Program-made: the position numbers and the translations under genes
Shown here: positions 18,854 through 27,106 of the stretch, in pieces
Position numbering within the stretch: position 1 is the stretch's first letter
How the letters are laid out: every line of letters begins with the position of its first letter
Notes under the pieces: generated by a model
Databases searched by the model: none
What the model was told of the DNA's origin: nothing
Seen by the model: the letters and a program-made list of their open reading frames with translations, nothing else
Source of the DNA: Chamaesiphon minutus PCC 6605
GTDB taxonomy: Bacteria > Cyanobacteriota > Cyanobacteriia > Cyanobacteriales > Chamaesiphonaceae
NCBI RefSeq assembly: GCF_000317145.1
Contig: NC_019697.1
Coordinates: forward strand, 3,444,385 to 3,508,384
Direction: 5' to 3'
Length of the DNA stretch: 64,000 bases

Positions 18854-20347
18854 CTCGATGTTCAAGTTTTTAAGCTACAGCTCGACGATTGAGGGAGGGA
18901 GTGGGTTCTAAGCGACCTAAATCTCTACCACTCATATGTTTACCAGACGATCTCAAAAGGAAAAACTCCTGAACTGATTGACTTAATTGATTCAACTGCT
19001 CAACCGGATTAGGTGCTTGTAGCAACTGCTCAAAATATAACAACAAAGCTTCCATCTGAAGATTGCGGAGTAGACTGCCCACAGTATATGCGGGCAGCTT
19101 GCTGTCAACGCGGGCTATTTGTCTCGGGTGAAGCAAGAGGCATAAGTCAAGCAACAGACTCAGGGTCAGGCCACGGCTTGTCCCTTCTTTACCTGTTTGC
19201 TTGGCCAACTGCGCCCAACCTTCATAAGACTTCCAGTCCTCGATGAAAACCTCTACTAACCATCTCAGTGTATACGCTTGGATGATATCTATGGTGCGCC
19301 AAGTCAGATCCGTAGCAACTAAATATCGATAATCTTGCTCACCCGGATACTTCAGCGCAATCACAAATCGCTTTTTTCCGTGAGCACAAACTTCCACTCT
19401 GATACTTCCAACATTGGCTGTAATGGCAGGTTGACCTCGAATACTCAACTCTTGAGGAACTCCCGGATAACTTGAAAAATAGTGCTTTAGGCTTTGTTTT
19501 CGGCCTCGAAAACGAATATTTTGGTTATAACGCAATTGGCTAATGACTTGGACTCCACCAAATAAGCCTGATGCTGCATCCATGAATTTTGCCTGACCAT
19601 ATAGTGCATCAGCAACGACGGCTTTGATCTTGATTTGACTGTGGTGCTTCCGAAACTGCTCCATTAATCGCAACACTAATTCTGGTTTAGTTGGGTAGTC
19701 TGGATTATGGGGTGGAGCCTCTGGGCGGTTTTTTTTCGCGATACCTTTCTTTCTCAGACGTTGATCTTCTCTTGTCCATGCTTGTTGTTGAGGGTCAGGT
19801 TGATAGACCTCAAATCCAACTGGCAAGCTCACTTTGTCAGTAACTAGTATTAATAACACTATGTTTTGACCATTTATATATCCCCCGCTACCTTTGTCTC
19901 TGATTTTATGGGTTTTGAATAACCTTGGTGTCTTCTTACTGCGCTGATGATCTGAGTCGTCAGTCACCAAAGTACCTCCAGAAATACCATACTGCTTGAG
20001 CACTATTGCTATACTAACTTGAAGCATCATCTCCCATGGCAGTTTGGATTTGCGAAACATCCATGATAAGGCTCCCAGGCTGTATTTCCCCAGGCTCACC
20101 CGTTCAAATCTTGCCCAGCATACGCTGTTCGTCAGTATTATGCCCATCAGACAGAATCCGATCCATCCACGCTGAATTCTGCTCAAGCCCCCATCTGGAT
20201 TGTAACTTTTCAGTCCCTTGTTCAATTCGTTGATAAAGTCTTCGATGAAGGGCAAAGGCTTATTGAGTAGCATGTCTTTACCTTTCTATACCGATCCTTC
20301 ATCCCATATCATACACTTCAGCAGTTTTCAAAAACTTGAACATCGAG
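18854..20347 (-). mobile_element. IS4-superfamily insertion sequence, copy 1 (1494 bp)
   Basis: Ends share the 18-bp inverted repeat CTCGATGTTCAAGTTTTT. Target duplication TATTA at 18849-18853 and 20348-20352. The encoded transposase is identical to that of the copy at 52632-54125, which has the same length and opposite orientation. It inserted in intergenic DNA between rimM and a MITE. The 5-bp duplication is short for classical IS4 and suits the ISH3-like offshoot; the subgroup is unproven. Confidence 0.95.
18870..20273 (-). CDS. IS4-superfamily transposase
   Basis: 467 residues, intact. DDE catalytic features: VTDDSDHQR (first Asp region), VVADALYG (second Asp), and the Y(2)R(3)E(6)K signature in YTLRWLVEVFIEDWK. 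It is identical to the copy at 52706-54109. It cuts and joins the element ends. Probably still active, since both copies are intact, identical and have perfect duplications. Confidence 0.95.
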   Translation of the reverse strand: MLLNKPLPFIEDFINELNKGLKSYNPDGGLSRIQRGWIGFCLMGIILTNSVCWARFERVSLGKYSLGALSWMFRKSKLPWEMMLQVSIAIVLKQYGISGGTLVTDDSDHQRSKKTPRLFKTHKIRDKGSGGYINGQNIVLLILVTDKVSLPVGFEVYQPDPQQQAWTREDQRLRKKGIAKKNRPEAPPHNPDYPTKPELVLRLMEQFRKHHSQIKIKAVVADALYGQAKFMDAASGLFGGVQVISQLRYNQNIRFRGRKQSLKHYFSSYPGVPQELSIRGQPAITANVGSIRVEVCAHGKKRFVIALKYPGEQDYRYLVATDLTWRTIDIIQAYTLRWLVEVFIEDWKSYEGWAQLAKQTGKEGTSRGLTLSLLLDLCLLLHPRQIARVDSKLPAYTVGSLLRNLQMEALLLYFEQLLQAPNPVEQLNQLSQSVQEFFLLRSSGKHMSGRDLGRLEPTPSLNRRAVA

Positions 20348-20380
20348 TATTAGCAATTGACAAAAGATATTTGACAATCT

Positions 20381-20628
20381 GGTGCTTAGTTATTAACCGC
20401 CCTGAAATGAATTTCGGGCTAAAAGCGAAAGTTCGCTTAAGTGAACTCAAAAGCTTGAGCAGTGAGGATTTGCCGTATTAGAATTGTTACTACTATTAAT
20501 TCACCATGTGCTTCCCTTTTTTAGGATCGGGTTATTTCCTACAATCACAGGAAGATCTTTGAGTCCACTTCAGTGGACTTTAGTCGTTAGCCCGAAATTC
20601 ATTTCAGGGCGGTTAGCGACTAAGCACC
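20381..20628. repeat. MITE-like element, copy B (about 248 bp)
   Basis: Outer GGTGCTTAGT / ACTAAGCACC plus inner ACCGCCCTGAAATG... and its mirror form long terminal inverted repeats. Same family as 5488-5711, including the internal GTCCACTTCAGTGGAC palindrome. The left end is only 34 bases from the IS end. Remaining bases to 20801 show nothing else apart from a likely promoter for the next gene. Confidence 0.8.
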
Positions 20629-20801
20629 AAGATTCTAGATTTGCGCTCCTGACAACTAATCCACCCTACTGCACCCCACCCCTCTCTAGCCAGTTGAGAA
20701 ACTGTCCATTTCGGATCTCGAGCGATATTTGTTCGGCTTAGTATTTAGATATCGACTTAAATAGATCGGCTCTCAACTATTAGTAATTAGAGTAAAATCA
20801 G

Positions 20802-21077
20802 ATGCAACAGATTGGTTATCAAAAAGATAGTAACGCTTGGATTTTTCAGACTTGGGCATCCTTTGTCCTTTCGGTAGGGATGACAACAACGGGAATTATT
20901 TATCTGCCCGTGGATTTGTGGACTAAAGGCTTCATGGGTATGGGGTTAGGATTTTCGGTAGCTTCGACATTTACACTAGCCAAAACCCAGAGAGACCTCC
21001 ACGAATCGACAAAACTGACCTCAAAGATCGAAGAAGCGAAGGTCGAACAAATCCTCTCCCAACACGGACGCGCTTAA
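20802..21077 (+). CDS. YiaA/YiaB-type two-helix inner-membrane protein
   Basis: 91 residues. Two hydrophobic helices (about 13-33 and 43-60) with the family's WASFVLSVGM, LPVDLWTKGFMGMG and FTLAKTQRD motifs, then a charged tail. This is the YiaAB two-helix domain, of unknown function. Start ATG at 20802 agrees with the domain boundary. Confidence 0.85.
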   Translation: MQQIGYQKDSNAWIFQTWASFVLSVGMTTTGIIYLPVDLWTKGFMGMGLGFSVASTFTLAKTQRDLHESTKLTSKIEEAKVEQILSQHGRA

Positions 21078-21118
21078 TTAGCAACTCTACCCAATCGATT
21101 AAATTAACTCCTGTGTTT

Positions 21119-21167
21119 AGCCTGACTCGATCGATGAAAGTCGATCGATATTTTGTTGGCTTTTTTA
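21119..21167 (+). terminator. Candidate terminator of the yiaA-like gene
   Basis: TCGATCGA-TGAAAG-TCGATCGA hairpin nested within AGCC...GGCT, followed by TTTTTT. Confidence 0.55.
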
Positions 21168-21557
21168 GACAACTAATACCTTCATCTCGATGATGGCTAT
21201 AGTTTCGCGTCAACCTGTACCGCCAAAGCTTACAATTGGTTGGAGTCCGATCGAAAATATCCTGGTAGCCGTCTATGTCATAGACTGATTAACCTCTATT
21301 ATCCGGCTTGCAGGTATTGTGTTAGTGTGGTTGAGATAGATCGCGATTCGGCAGAGCCGACGCTACGCGAACGAAAATTTCAAGTTCAAAGTTCACAACT
21401 CCGCTCCCCCTCTAAGATCCAACCGCTCAGATTCTCGGTCTAATAATTATTTCCCCATCCACCCATCCACTCCTCGTACCCCAGTCCCAATTTGTGCCTT
21501 CGAGCCAGATTTTGCCGTTTATAGCAAAACTTAACTGTCAACTACCAACCGAGCTAA
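21168..21557. other. Intergenic region upstream of LysR regulator
   Basis: 390 bases. It contains one cyanobacterial REP-like palindrome GCAGAGCCGACGCTACGCGA (21351-21370) and presumably the regulator's promoter. A 67-codon frame (21240-21443) crosses that repeat and has no family signal, so I do not call it. Confidence 0.45.
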
Positions 21558-22484
21558 ATGCGTCAATCTACTCTCCATCAACTTAAAGTATTTGAAACTG
21601 TTGCGAGATTAACTAGTATTACTCGTGCAGCAGAGGAGTTATCTTTGACACAGCCAACAGTCTCGATGCAGATCAAGCAACTCACTCAAAATGTTGGCGT
21701 ACCACTATTCGAGCAGATTGGCAAAAAACTCTATCTGACTCAAGCCGGACAAGAATTACTCGTTACCTGTCGCGAAATATTCGATCGATTATCGCGGTTT
21801 GAGATGAAAATCACCGATCTCCAGGGACTCAAGCAAGGCAAGCTCAAACTATCGACGATTACCACGACCAAATACTTCATGCCACGCGCGATCGCACCTT
21901 TTTGTCAACTCTATCCCGGCATCGATGTCTCACTCGAAATTACCAATCACGAGCGAGTTTTAGAGCGGCTGAATGAAAATCTCGACGACTTGTATATTAT
22001 TAGTAAAATTCCCGACAGGTTGGATGTGGCCTTACATCCATTTTTAGAAAATCCACTAGTAGTCATCGCTCCCAAAACTCATCCCCTCGCCCAAGAGAAA
22101 AATATTCCGATTACCAAATTACAAAACGAGCCATTTATCATGCGGGAACGGGGTTCGGGAACTCGCGCAGCAGTCGAACAATTACTTGCCAAACATGGGG
22201 TTTCGGTAAAAGTGCGCCTAGAATTGGGCGGAAATGAAGCAATAAAACAGGCAATTGGTGTGGGTTTGGGGATTTCGGTACTTTCTCAACATACGTTTAC
22301 CCCAGAAGCTGCGATGTCGGGACTGACGATTTTAGATATCCAACATTTTCCGATCGAGCGTCATTGGTACGTAATTTATCCAGCCGATAAGCAACTCTCG
22401 ATTCTTGCTAATACTTTCTTTGATTTTCTTCAGCAGGAATCTCAAATTATCGCCAATAAAATGCGATCGCAAATCGGTATGTAA
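21558..22484 (+). CDS. LysR-family regulator, CmpR/CbbR type
   Basis: 308 residues. N-terminal winged helix (about 1-65) with SITRAAEELSLTQPTVSMQIKQL and VPLFEQIGKKLYLTQAG. The C-terminal effector domain has SLEITNHERVLERLN and GGNEAIKQAIGVGLGISVLS. This matches cyanobacterial CmpR/CbbR proteins that control CO2 and bicarbonate uptake genes in response to 2-phosphoglycolate or related metabolites. The neighbours are not carbon-uptake genes, so its targets must lie elsewhere or be unknown. Confidence 0.88.
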   Translation: MRQSTLHQLKVFETVARLTSITRAAEELSLTQPTVSMQIKQLTQNVGVPLFEQIGKKLYLTQAGQELLVTCREIFDRLSRFEMKITDLQGLKQGKLKLSTITTTKYFMPRAIAPFCQLYPGIDVSLEITNHERVLERLNENLDDLYIISKIPDRLDVALHPFLENPLVVIAPKTHPLAQEKNIPITKLQNEPFIMRERGSGTRAAVEQLLAKHGVSVKVRLELGGNEAIKQAIGVGLGISVLSQHTFTPEAAMSGLTILDIQHFPIERHWYVIYPADKQLSILANTFFDFLQQESQIIANKMRSQIGM

Positions 22485-22566
22485 AGTCTAACTCGATCTA
22501 TTTTTATTGCAATTTTCTCTATCCTTCAGGAAAAAATAGTTATCAAACATTAACTGTTAAACATGC

Positions 22567-22706
22567 CAAAAGCAACACCATGACTATAGCTCAGGGATCT
22601 CTACGTTTAAATCTGTATAATGTGGAGTTGCACTAGCGTTGTAGTGGATGGCTCCCGTCTTGACAGTATTTAGAGATATGGAGGCTGTCAGTTTGTGTTG
22701 CTTTTG
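22567..22706. other. 140-base segment closed by a perfect 12-bp inverted repeat
   Basis: CAAAAGCAACAC (22567-22578) and GTGTTGCTTTTG (22695-22706) are exact reverse complements at the two ends of an otherwise non-coding segment. A TATAAT sits at 22616-22621. It could be a structured RNA or a small mobile-element relic. No known RNA family recognised. Confidence 0.4.
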
Positions 22707-22725
22707 AGGGTTTAGTGAGACAAAA

Positions 22726-22894
22726 ATACAGCAAAAATTTGAAACTGGTTTTCTCCTATTAGATTAAGATCTAAACTAAACTGTAGATGTTCGATCGATC
22801 GAGAAGCTATAATACAGCAAAAATTCGGAACTGATTTTTTCCTATTAGATTAAGATCTAAACTAAACTGTAGATGCCCGATCGGTCGAGAAGCT
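22726..22894. repeat. Tandem duplication, 86-base period
   Basis: Two head-to-tail copies starting ATACAGCAAAAATT and ending near GAGAAGCT differ at a few bases. The second copy runs into a 69-codon minus-strand frame (22857-23066) that I do not trust as a gene. The rest of the 599-base gap (22485-23083) shows nothing. Confidence 0.85.
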
Positions 22895-23083
22895 CTTTTG
22901 CTTCCTTAGTTATTAATTTATCACCTAAATTCTTAAATTCTAGCGATCGCAAGTAATGTTTATATAATTGAGAGTAAATACTGCTAAATTTATAGACATA
23001 GTTGACCGACTGAGAAATATTGTAAACTAGAGTTAAGCGAGCGGCATTAATGAAGCCCGCGCACAAATATTTGATAAATATCA

Positions 23084-24418
23084 GTGATAGACCGATTAGA
23101 AGCTAGTTTCGATCGAGTATTGGCTGGCTTAACCGCAAGTCTCCATGCTGACGAACAATTTACATTGCGGTTGCAGGGCGAAGTCAGTCAATTTACGCGA
23201 TTCAATCATGCCAAAGTCCGCCAGACGGGGATCGTCACCGATGGCAATCTCCAACTAAAGCTGATCTACCAACAGCGAAGCAGTTCGGTAGAGTTTCCCT
23301 TTACTGGCGAAGTCGAAATCGATCTCCCGCAAGCTCAATCCGCTCTAGCAGCCCTAAGAGTGGAAGTACCGCAATTACCTATCGATCCCTATCTAGTATT
23401 ACCGACAGGGACTGCTACCAGCCACGAGGTACATGCTGGCCATTTATTACCAGATGCTGATGTGGTAGATAGCTTGTTACCAGTAGTCGAAAATCTCGAC
23501 TTTACGGGTTTATATGCGGGGGGAATGGTGATGCGCGGCTATGCCGATAGTAGCGGGCAAAAACACTGGTTTGCTACCGAGTCTTATACCCTGGATTATT
23601 CTCTATTTACCAAAACCGGGCAAGCCGTCAAAGGTACGCTCGCGGGCAGCCACTGGGATGATGCTGTCTATCAAGCCAAAATTGCCGAGTCCAAAACCCA
23701 ATTAGTCAGGTTAGCACAACCGCTCAAGACGATCGAGCGCGGTAAATATCGCACCTATTTGGCTCCAGCGGCTACAGCCGACCTGTTAGGGATGTTGTCC
23801 TGGGGAGGGATTAGCGAGGCTGCTTTGCAGCAGGGGAGAAGCTGTTTTGGGGCACTACAGCGCGGCGAGCAATCTTTATCGTCACATTTAACGATCTCCG
23901 AAAATTTCCAGCGGGGGTTGGTGCCCAGATTTAACGAATTAGGCGAAATTGCCCCAGCCCATCTGACTTTAATCGATCGGGGTCACTTGGCCAATACGCT
24001 AGTCAATGCGCGCACCGCTAAAGAGTATCAAAAACCCGCTAATGGTGCAAATCGCAGCGAGTCCCTACGTTCGGCAGAAATTAGCACTGGAGAACTCACA
24101 GCCGATCGTATTTTAGCAACTCTAGATACTGGTTTATATTTATCCAATCTCCATTATCTCAACTGGAGCGATCGACCGACTGGTCGGGTAACGGGGATGA
24201 CTCGTTATGCTTGTTTTTGGGTAGAACGGGGTGAGATCGTTGCGCCGATCGCCAATTTACGCTTTGATGAAAGTCTCTACCGTTGTTGGGGCGATAATCT
24301 GATGGCATTGACAAACACTGTGGAATTTATTCCCGATGTCGATACTTATGGCAGTCGTCAGCTCGGTGGGAGTTGGGTACCGGGATTATTAGTAGATGAT
24401 TTTACTTATACCCTCTAA
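23084..24418 (+). CDS. TldD/PmbA-family protein
   Basis: 444 residues with a GTG start. The C-terminal half carries the family pattern: LDTGLYLSNLHYLNWSD, GRVTGMTRYACFWVERGEIVAPI and DTYGSRQLGGSWVPGLLV. The N-terminal half is the variable domain. In TldD-TldE (PmbA) heterodimers only TldD has the HExxxH zinc site; it is absent here, so this resembles the PmbA/TldE partner. Those proteins process microcins and modified peptides. No TldD partner is adjacent. Confidence 0.82.
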   Translation: MIDRLEASFDRVLAGLTASLHADEQFTLRLQGEVSQFTRFNHAKVRQTGIVTDGNLQLKLIYQQRSSSVEFPFTGEVEIDLPQAQSALAALRVEVPQLPIDPYLVLPTGTATSHEVHAGHLLPDADVVDSLLPVVENLDFTGLYAGGMVMRGYADSSGQKHWFATESYTLDYSLFTKTGQAVKGTLAGSHWDDAVYQAKIAESKTQLVRLAQPLKTIERGKYRTYLAPAATADLLGMLSWGGISEAALQQGRSCFGALQRGEQSLSSHLTISENFQRGLVPRFNELGEIAPAHLTLIDRGHLANTLVNARTAKEYQKPANGANRSESLRSAEISTGELTADRILATLDTGLYLSNLHYLNWSDRPTGRVTGMTRYACFWVERGEIVAPIANLRFDESLYRCWGDNLMALTNTVEFIPDVDTYGSRQLGGSWVPGLLVDDFTYTL

Positions 24419-24658
24419 ACCAAATCGCTGCTTGACTAAATTCGATCGTTCAACCTGCAAATCTTATCTCAATTTTTGTGTTTTCTGGGCATAATAAATT
24501 AGGTTCTGGTTGGAGAGTTGCCATCTAGTCGCAGATCTGCCTACCTTGACTCGATCGATCGGCAGGAAATCTAAACATGGTGGAGCGTCAAGATGGACGT
24601 TATGGCTGCAACACATGTCTCAAAATTATCAACTCTCACCCGTCCACCGATTCAATCG

Positions 24659-25528
24659 ATGTCCAAACTGGAAGACCAATTCATCATTAATTTCTGGGGA
24701 GTACGCGGGAGCATTGCTTGCCCTGGAGCCGCTACCGTGCGCTACGGTGGTAATACGCCCTGCGTGGAAATGTTAGTGGGCGGTTATCGGCTGATTTTTG
24801 ATGCGGGAACCGGGATTCATGTCTTAGGACAATCATTAATGAGTCACCTTCCCGTCAGCGGACATCTATTTTTTTCGCACTCACATTGGGATCACATTCA
24901 AGGTTTCCCGTTCTTTTCTCCAGCATTTATGGAGGGTAATGAATTTGATATTTATGGTGGTGTAATTCCCCACGGCGTGACGATCGAACACCGCCTGCAC
25001 GATCAGATGAATCAGCCTAATTTTCCAGTACCGTTACAGGTAATGGGTGCCAATTTACGCTTTCACAATCTCGATTATGGCGATCGAGTCAATTTAGGCG
25101 AAGTTACCGTCTCCACGGGCGAATTAAATCATCCCGGTGGCGCGATGGGATATCGCGTAAGCTGGCGAGATTATGCCGTCGCTTATATTACCGATACCGA
25201 ACACTTTAGCACTGGACTCGATCGCAATGTATTGGCATTAGCAGATCGAGCCGATGTCCTGATCTATGATTCTACTTATACCGATGAGGAGTATTATCAT
25301 CCCCAATCTAGTAAGATCGGGTGGGGACATTCGACCTGGCAAGAAGGGGTAAAAATTGCCCAAGCAGCACGAGTCAAAAAGCTGGTAATTTTCCACCACG
25401 ATCCCAGTCATGACGATCGATTTATGGATGCAGTTGAGTCACAATCGACACGAGTTTTTCCTGAATCGATCGTTGCCAAAGAAGGGATGAAAATTTTGGT
25501 AAACGAGCGCGTATCGATCGCCAATTAA
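24659..25528 (+). CDS. MBL-fold metallo-hydrolase
   Basis: I prefer the ATG at 24659 (MSKLEDQFIINFWGVRGS), where the conserved fold begins; an ATG at 24593 adds 22 residues without conserved sequence. The metal motif is HSHWDHIQGFP (HxHxDH), with further ligands in LNHPGGAMGY, ITDTEH and the C-terminal FHHDPSHDD. GVRGS and GGNTPCVE are typical of PhnP/RNase Z-like phosphodiesterase relatives. Substrate unknown. It converges with dndC, ending 5 bases from it. Confidence 0.88.
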   Translation: MSKLEDQFIINFWGVRGSIACPGAATVRYGGNTPCVEMLVGGYRLIFDAGTGIHVLGQSLMSHLPVSGHLFFSHSHWDHIQGFPFFSPAFMEGNEFDIYGGVIPHGVTIEHRLHDQMNQPNFPVPLQVMGANLRFHNLDYGDRVNLGEVTVSTGELNHPGGAMGYRVSWRDYAVAYITDTEHFSTGLDRNVLALADRADVLIYDSTYTDEEYYHPQSSKIGWGHSTWQEGVKIAQAARVKKLVIFHHDPSHDDRFMDAVESQSTRVFPESIVAKEGMKILVNERVSIAN

Positions 25529-25533
25529 TAATT

Positions 25534-27084
25534 TTACTCCTCGATTGTATCTGGTGCCTCATCATTTTGAAACTTCATCTGCGCCCAGGTTAATTGTTTG
25601 ACCTTTTCGACATTGCCTTCTTTGACAGCATCTTTAAGATCTCGCTTTTCATGCGCGATCGCAATTGCTTCTTCTTTCGATCGAGAACTGCTATCGAAAC
25701 ACTTCTCCAGGTTTTCAAAAACCCCACGTCGCGATTTTGTCGCATGTTGGCGTTCGGTATCGAGCAATTTTGCCATCAATTCCAGGTGCATGGCATCATC
25801 GCTACAGATCTCTTCTAAAATCGACCATTCGTCACCGCCTAATAATTTCTTTTCCTGAATGCGAGTATCTTTAAACGGTTTGCCCATTACTTCCTCATAT
25901 ATCCGAGGTAGACTATCATCAAATTCGTGCTTTTCTTCCAGCCAAATTCGTCTAATTTCTCCTAACTCTTCATCAGTAATTAGGGTAATATCCTGCATAT
26001 CTGGCGGCGCAGTCTGCTGAATTTGCACCTGTGCCTCTAGCACCCGTCGCAACCAATGTTCGCGCCAAAACTTAGTATAAGGGCCAGGAATTGGAACTAT
26101 TTCAGTTGTTTCTTTATCTTCTTTAGATTTTCGCTCGAATAGTTCGACTCTACCATATATGCGTCTGAAATCTCGCTTATCGCGATCGTCATGAATATCT
26201 AATTCATTCCGAATATCTAACAATGGTTGCAACCATTCTTTATCCTCATCATTTTGAATCATTGCCTCCATCGATTTATCTTTACTCACTAGCGTACACA
26301 CCCAGCAACCAAACCGAGAATCGCCACAACTAGGGGTAGATGTATCGACAACTAACGGACATTCATTATCGGCAGTCGCACCGCGATACAGGCTGAATAA
26401 ATCCTGATTATTTCCACCCCAAGGATTCTTAAATTGCATCAGATACATCCACACCTCATCAGTCCGCCAATCCTCGATCGGGGTATAAACCAGGGAATTA
26501 ATTAAGCTCGGTCTAGGACTCAACCGATCGCGCACCCGACCTTTTTCATGCTTTTCCATAACAGTAGCGCGCTTATTACTTTCTGCCTTACGCATACCCA
26601 AAACCAGTATGACTTCACCGCAGGTATGAACGGTGTTGCGAATAAAACGGTTCGCTGGATTAATTTTTAGGCGTTCGGTACACCATCGAAATCTCATCCG
26701 TGGTGCAGGGTAGCCTTTACCAATTAAATTAGGCCAAAATCTTTCTTTAAGTTCTGGGTAAAGTAAATGAGCTTGAATTGGCATCTGTTGTTGTCGAGCA
26801 GCAGTTTTCAACTGTTCGATCGATCTATTTACCCAAACGGAGACAATTGGATTTTCTACTAATGTATCTGTAGTGATTACATGAATTGGCTTGGTACGTT
26901 GTTCTACCGGAAGTTGAGCAATTGCATTCCAAATCAATTGAAGAATACAGCTACTATCTTTGCCCCATGAAACCCCTAAAACCCACGGTATTCCATCGAG
27001 GCAGTATAATTCCTGTATCTCCTGGTTAAGTCTTTCTATTTCATCTACTAGTTCAGATACACCACGATTTTCTAGCTCTAACAT
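25534..27084 (-). CDS. dndC: DndC, DNA phosphorothioation sulfurtransferase
   Basis: 516 residues. PP-loop ATP pyrophosphatase motif SWGKDSS at 39-45; Trp replaces the usual second Gly of SGGKDS. Cluster-type cysteines lie at 135 (RWCTERL), 242, 253, 260 and 263 (CGDSRFGCWVCT), followed by SKDKSM. These are the conserved features of DndC, which with DndD and DndE replaces a non-bridging phosphate oxygen of DNA by sulfur, using sulfur from a cysteine desulfurase. It follows the DUF262 gene by 22 bases on the same strand, so they form an operon. No dndD or dndE follows; the next gene is an unrelated convergent hydrolase. Confidence 0.88.
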   Translation of the reverse strand: MLELENRGVSELVDEIERLNQEIQELYCLDGIPWVLGVSWGKDSSCILQLIWNAIAQLPVEQRTKPIHVITTDTLVENPIVSVWVNRSIEQLKTAARQQQMPIQAHLLYPELKERFWPNLIGKGYPAPRMRFRWCTERLKINPANRFIRNTVHTCGEVILVLGMRKAESNKRATVMEKHEKGRVRDRLSPRPSLINSLVYTPIEDWRTDEVWMYLMQFKNPWGGNNQDLFSLYRGATADNECPLVVDTSTPSCGDSRFGCWVCTLVSKDKSMEAMIQNDEDKEWLQPLLDIRNELDIHDDRDKRDFRRIYGRVELFERKSKEDKETTEIVPIPGPYTKFWREHWLRRVLEAQVQIQQTAPPDMQDITLITDEELGEIRRIWLEEKHEFDDSLPRIYEEVMGKPFKDTRIQEKKLLGGDEWSILEEICSDDAMHLELMAKLLDTERQHATKSRRGVFENLEKCFDSSSRSKEEAIAIAHEKRDLKDAVKEGNVEKVKQLTWAQMKFQNDEAPDTIEE

Positions 27085-27106
27085 TTGAGTCTATTACCTA
27101 CATAAG

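Noticed and set aside
21240-21443. 67-codon frame upstream of the LysR gene
   Set aside because: Crosses a REP-like palindrome and has an unusual composition; no homologous pattern seen.
22857-23066. 69-codon minus-strand frame
   Set aside because: It ends inside the 86-base tandem duplication and shows no family resemblance or ribosome-binding site.
24593-25528. dndD or dndE following dndC
   Set aside because: The neighbouring gene is a convergent MBL-fold hydrolase; neither an SMC-like DndD nor a small DndE is in the window.
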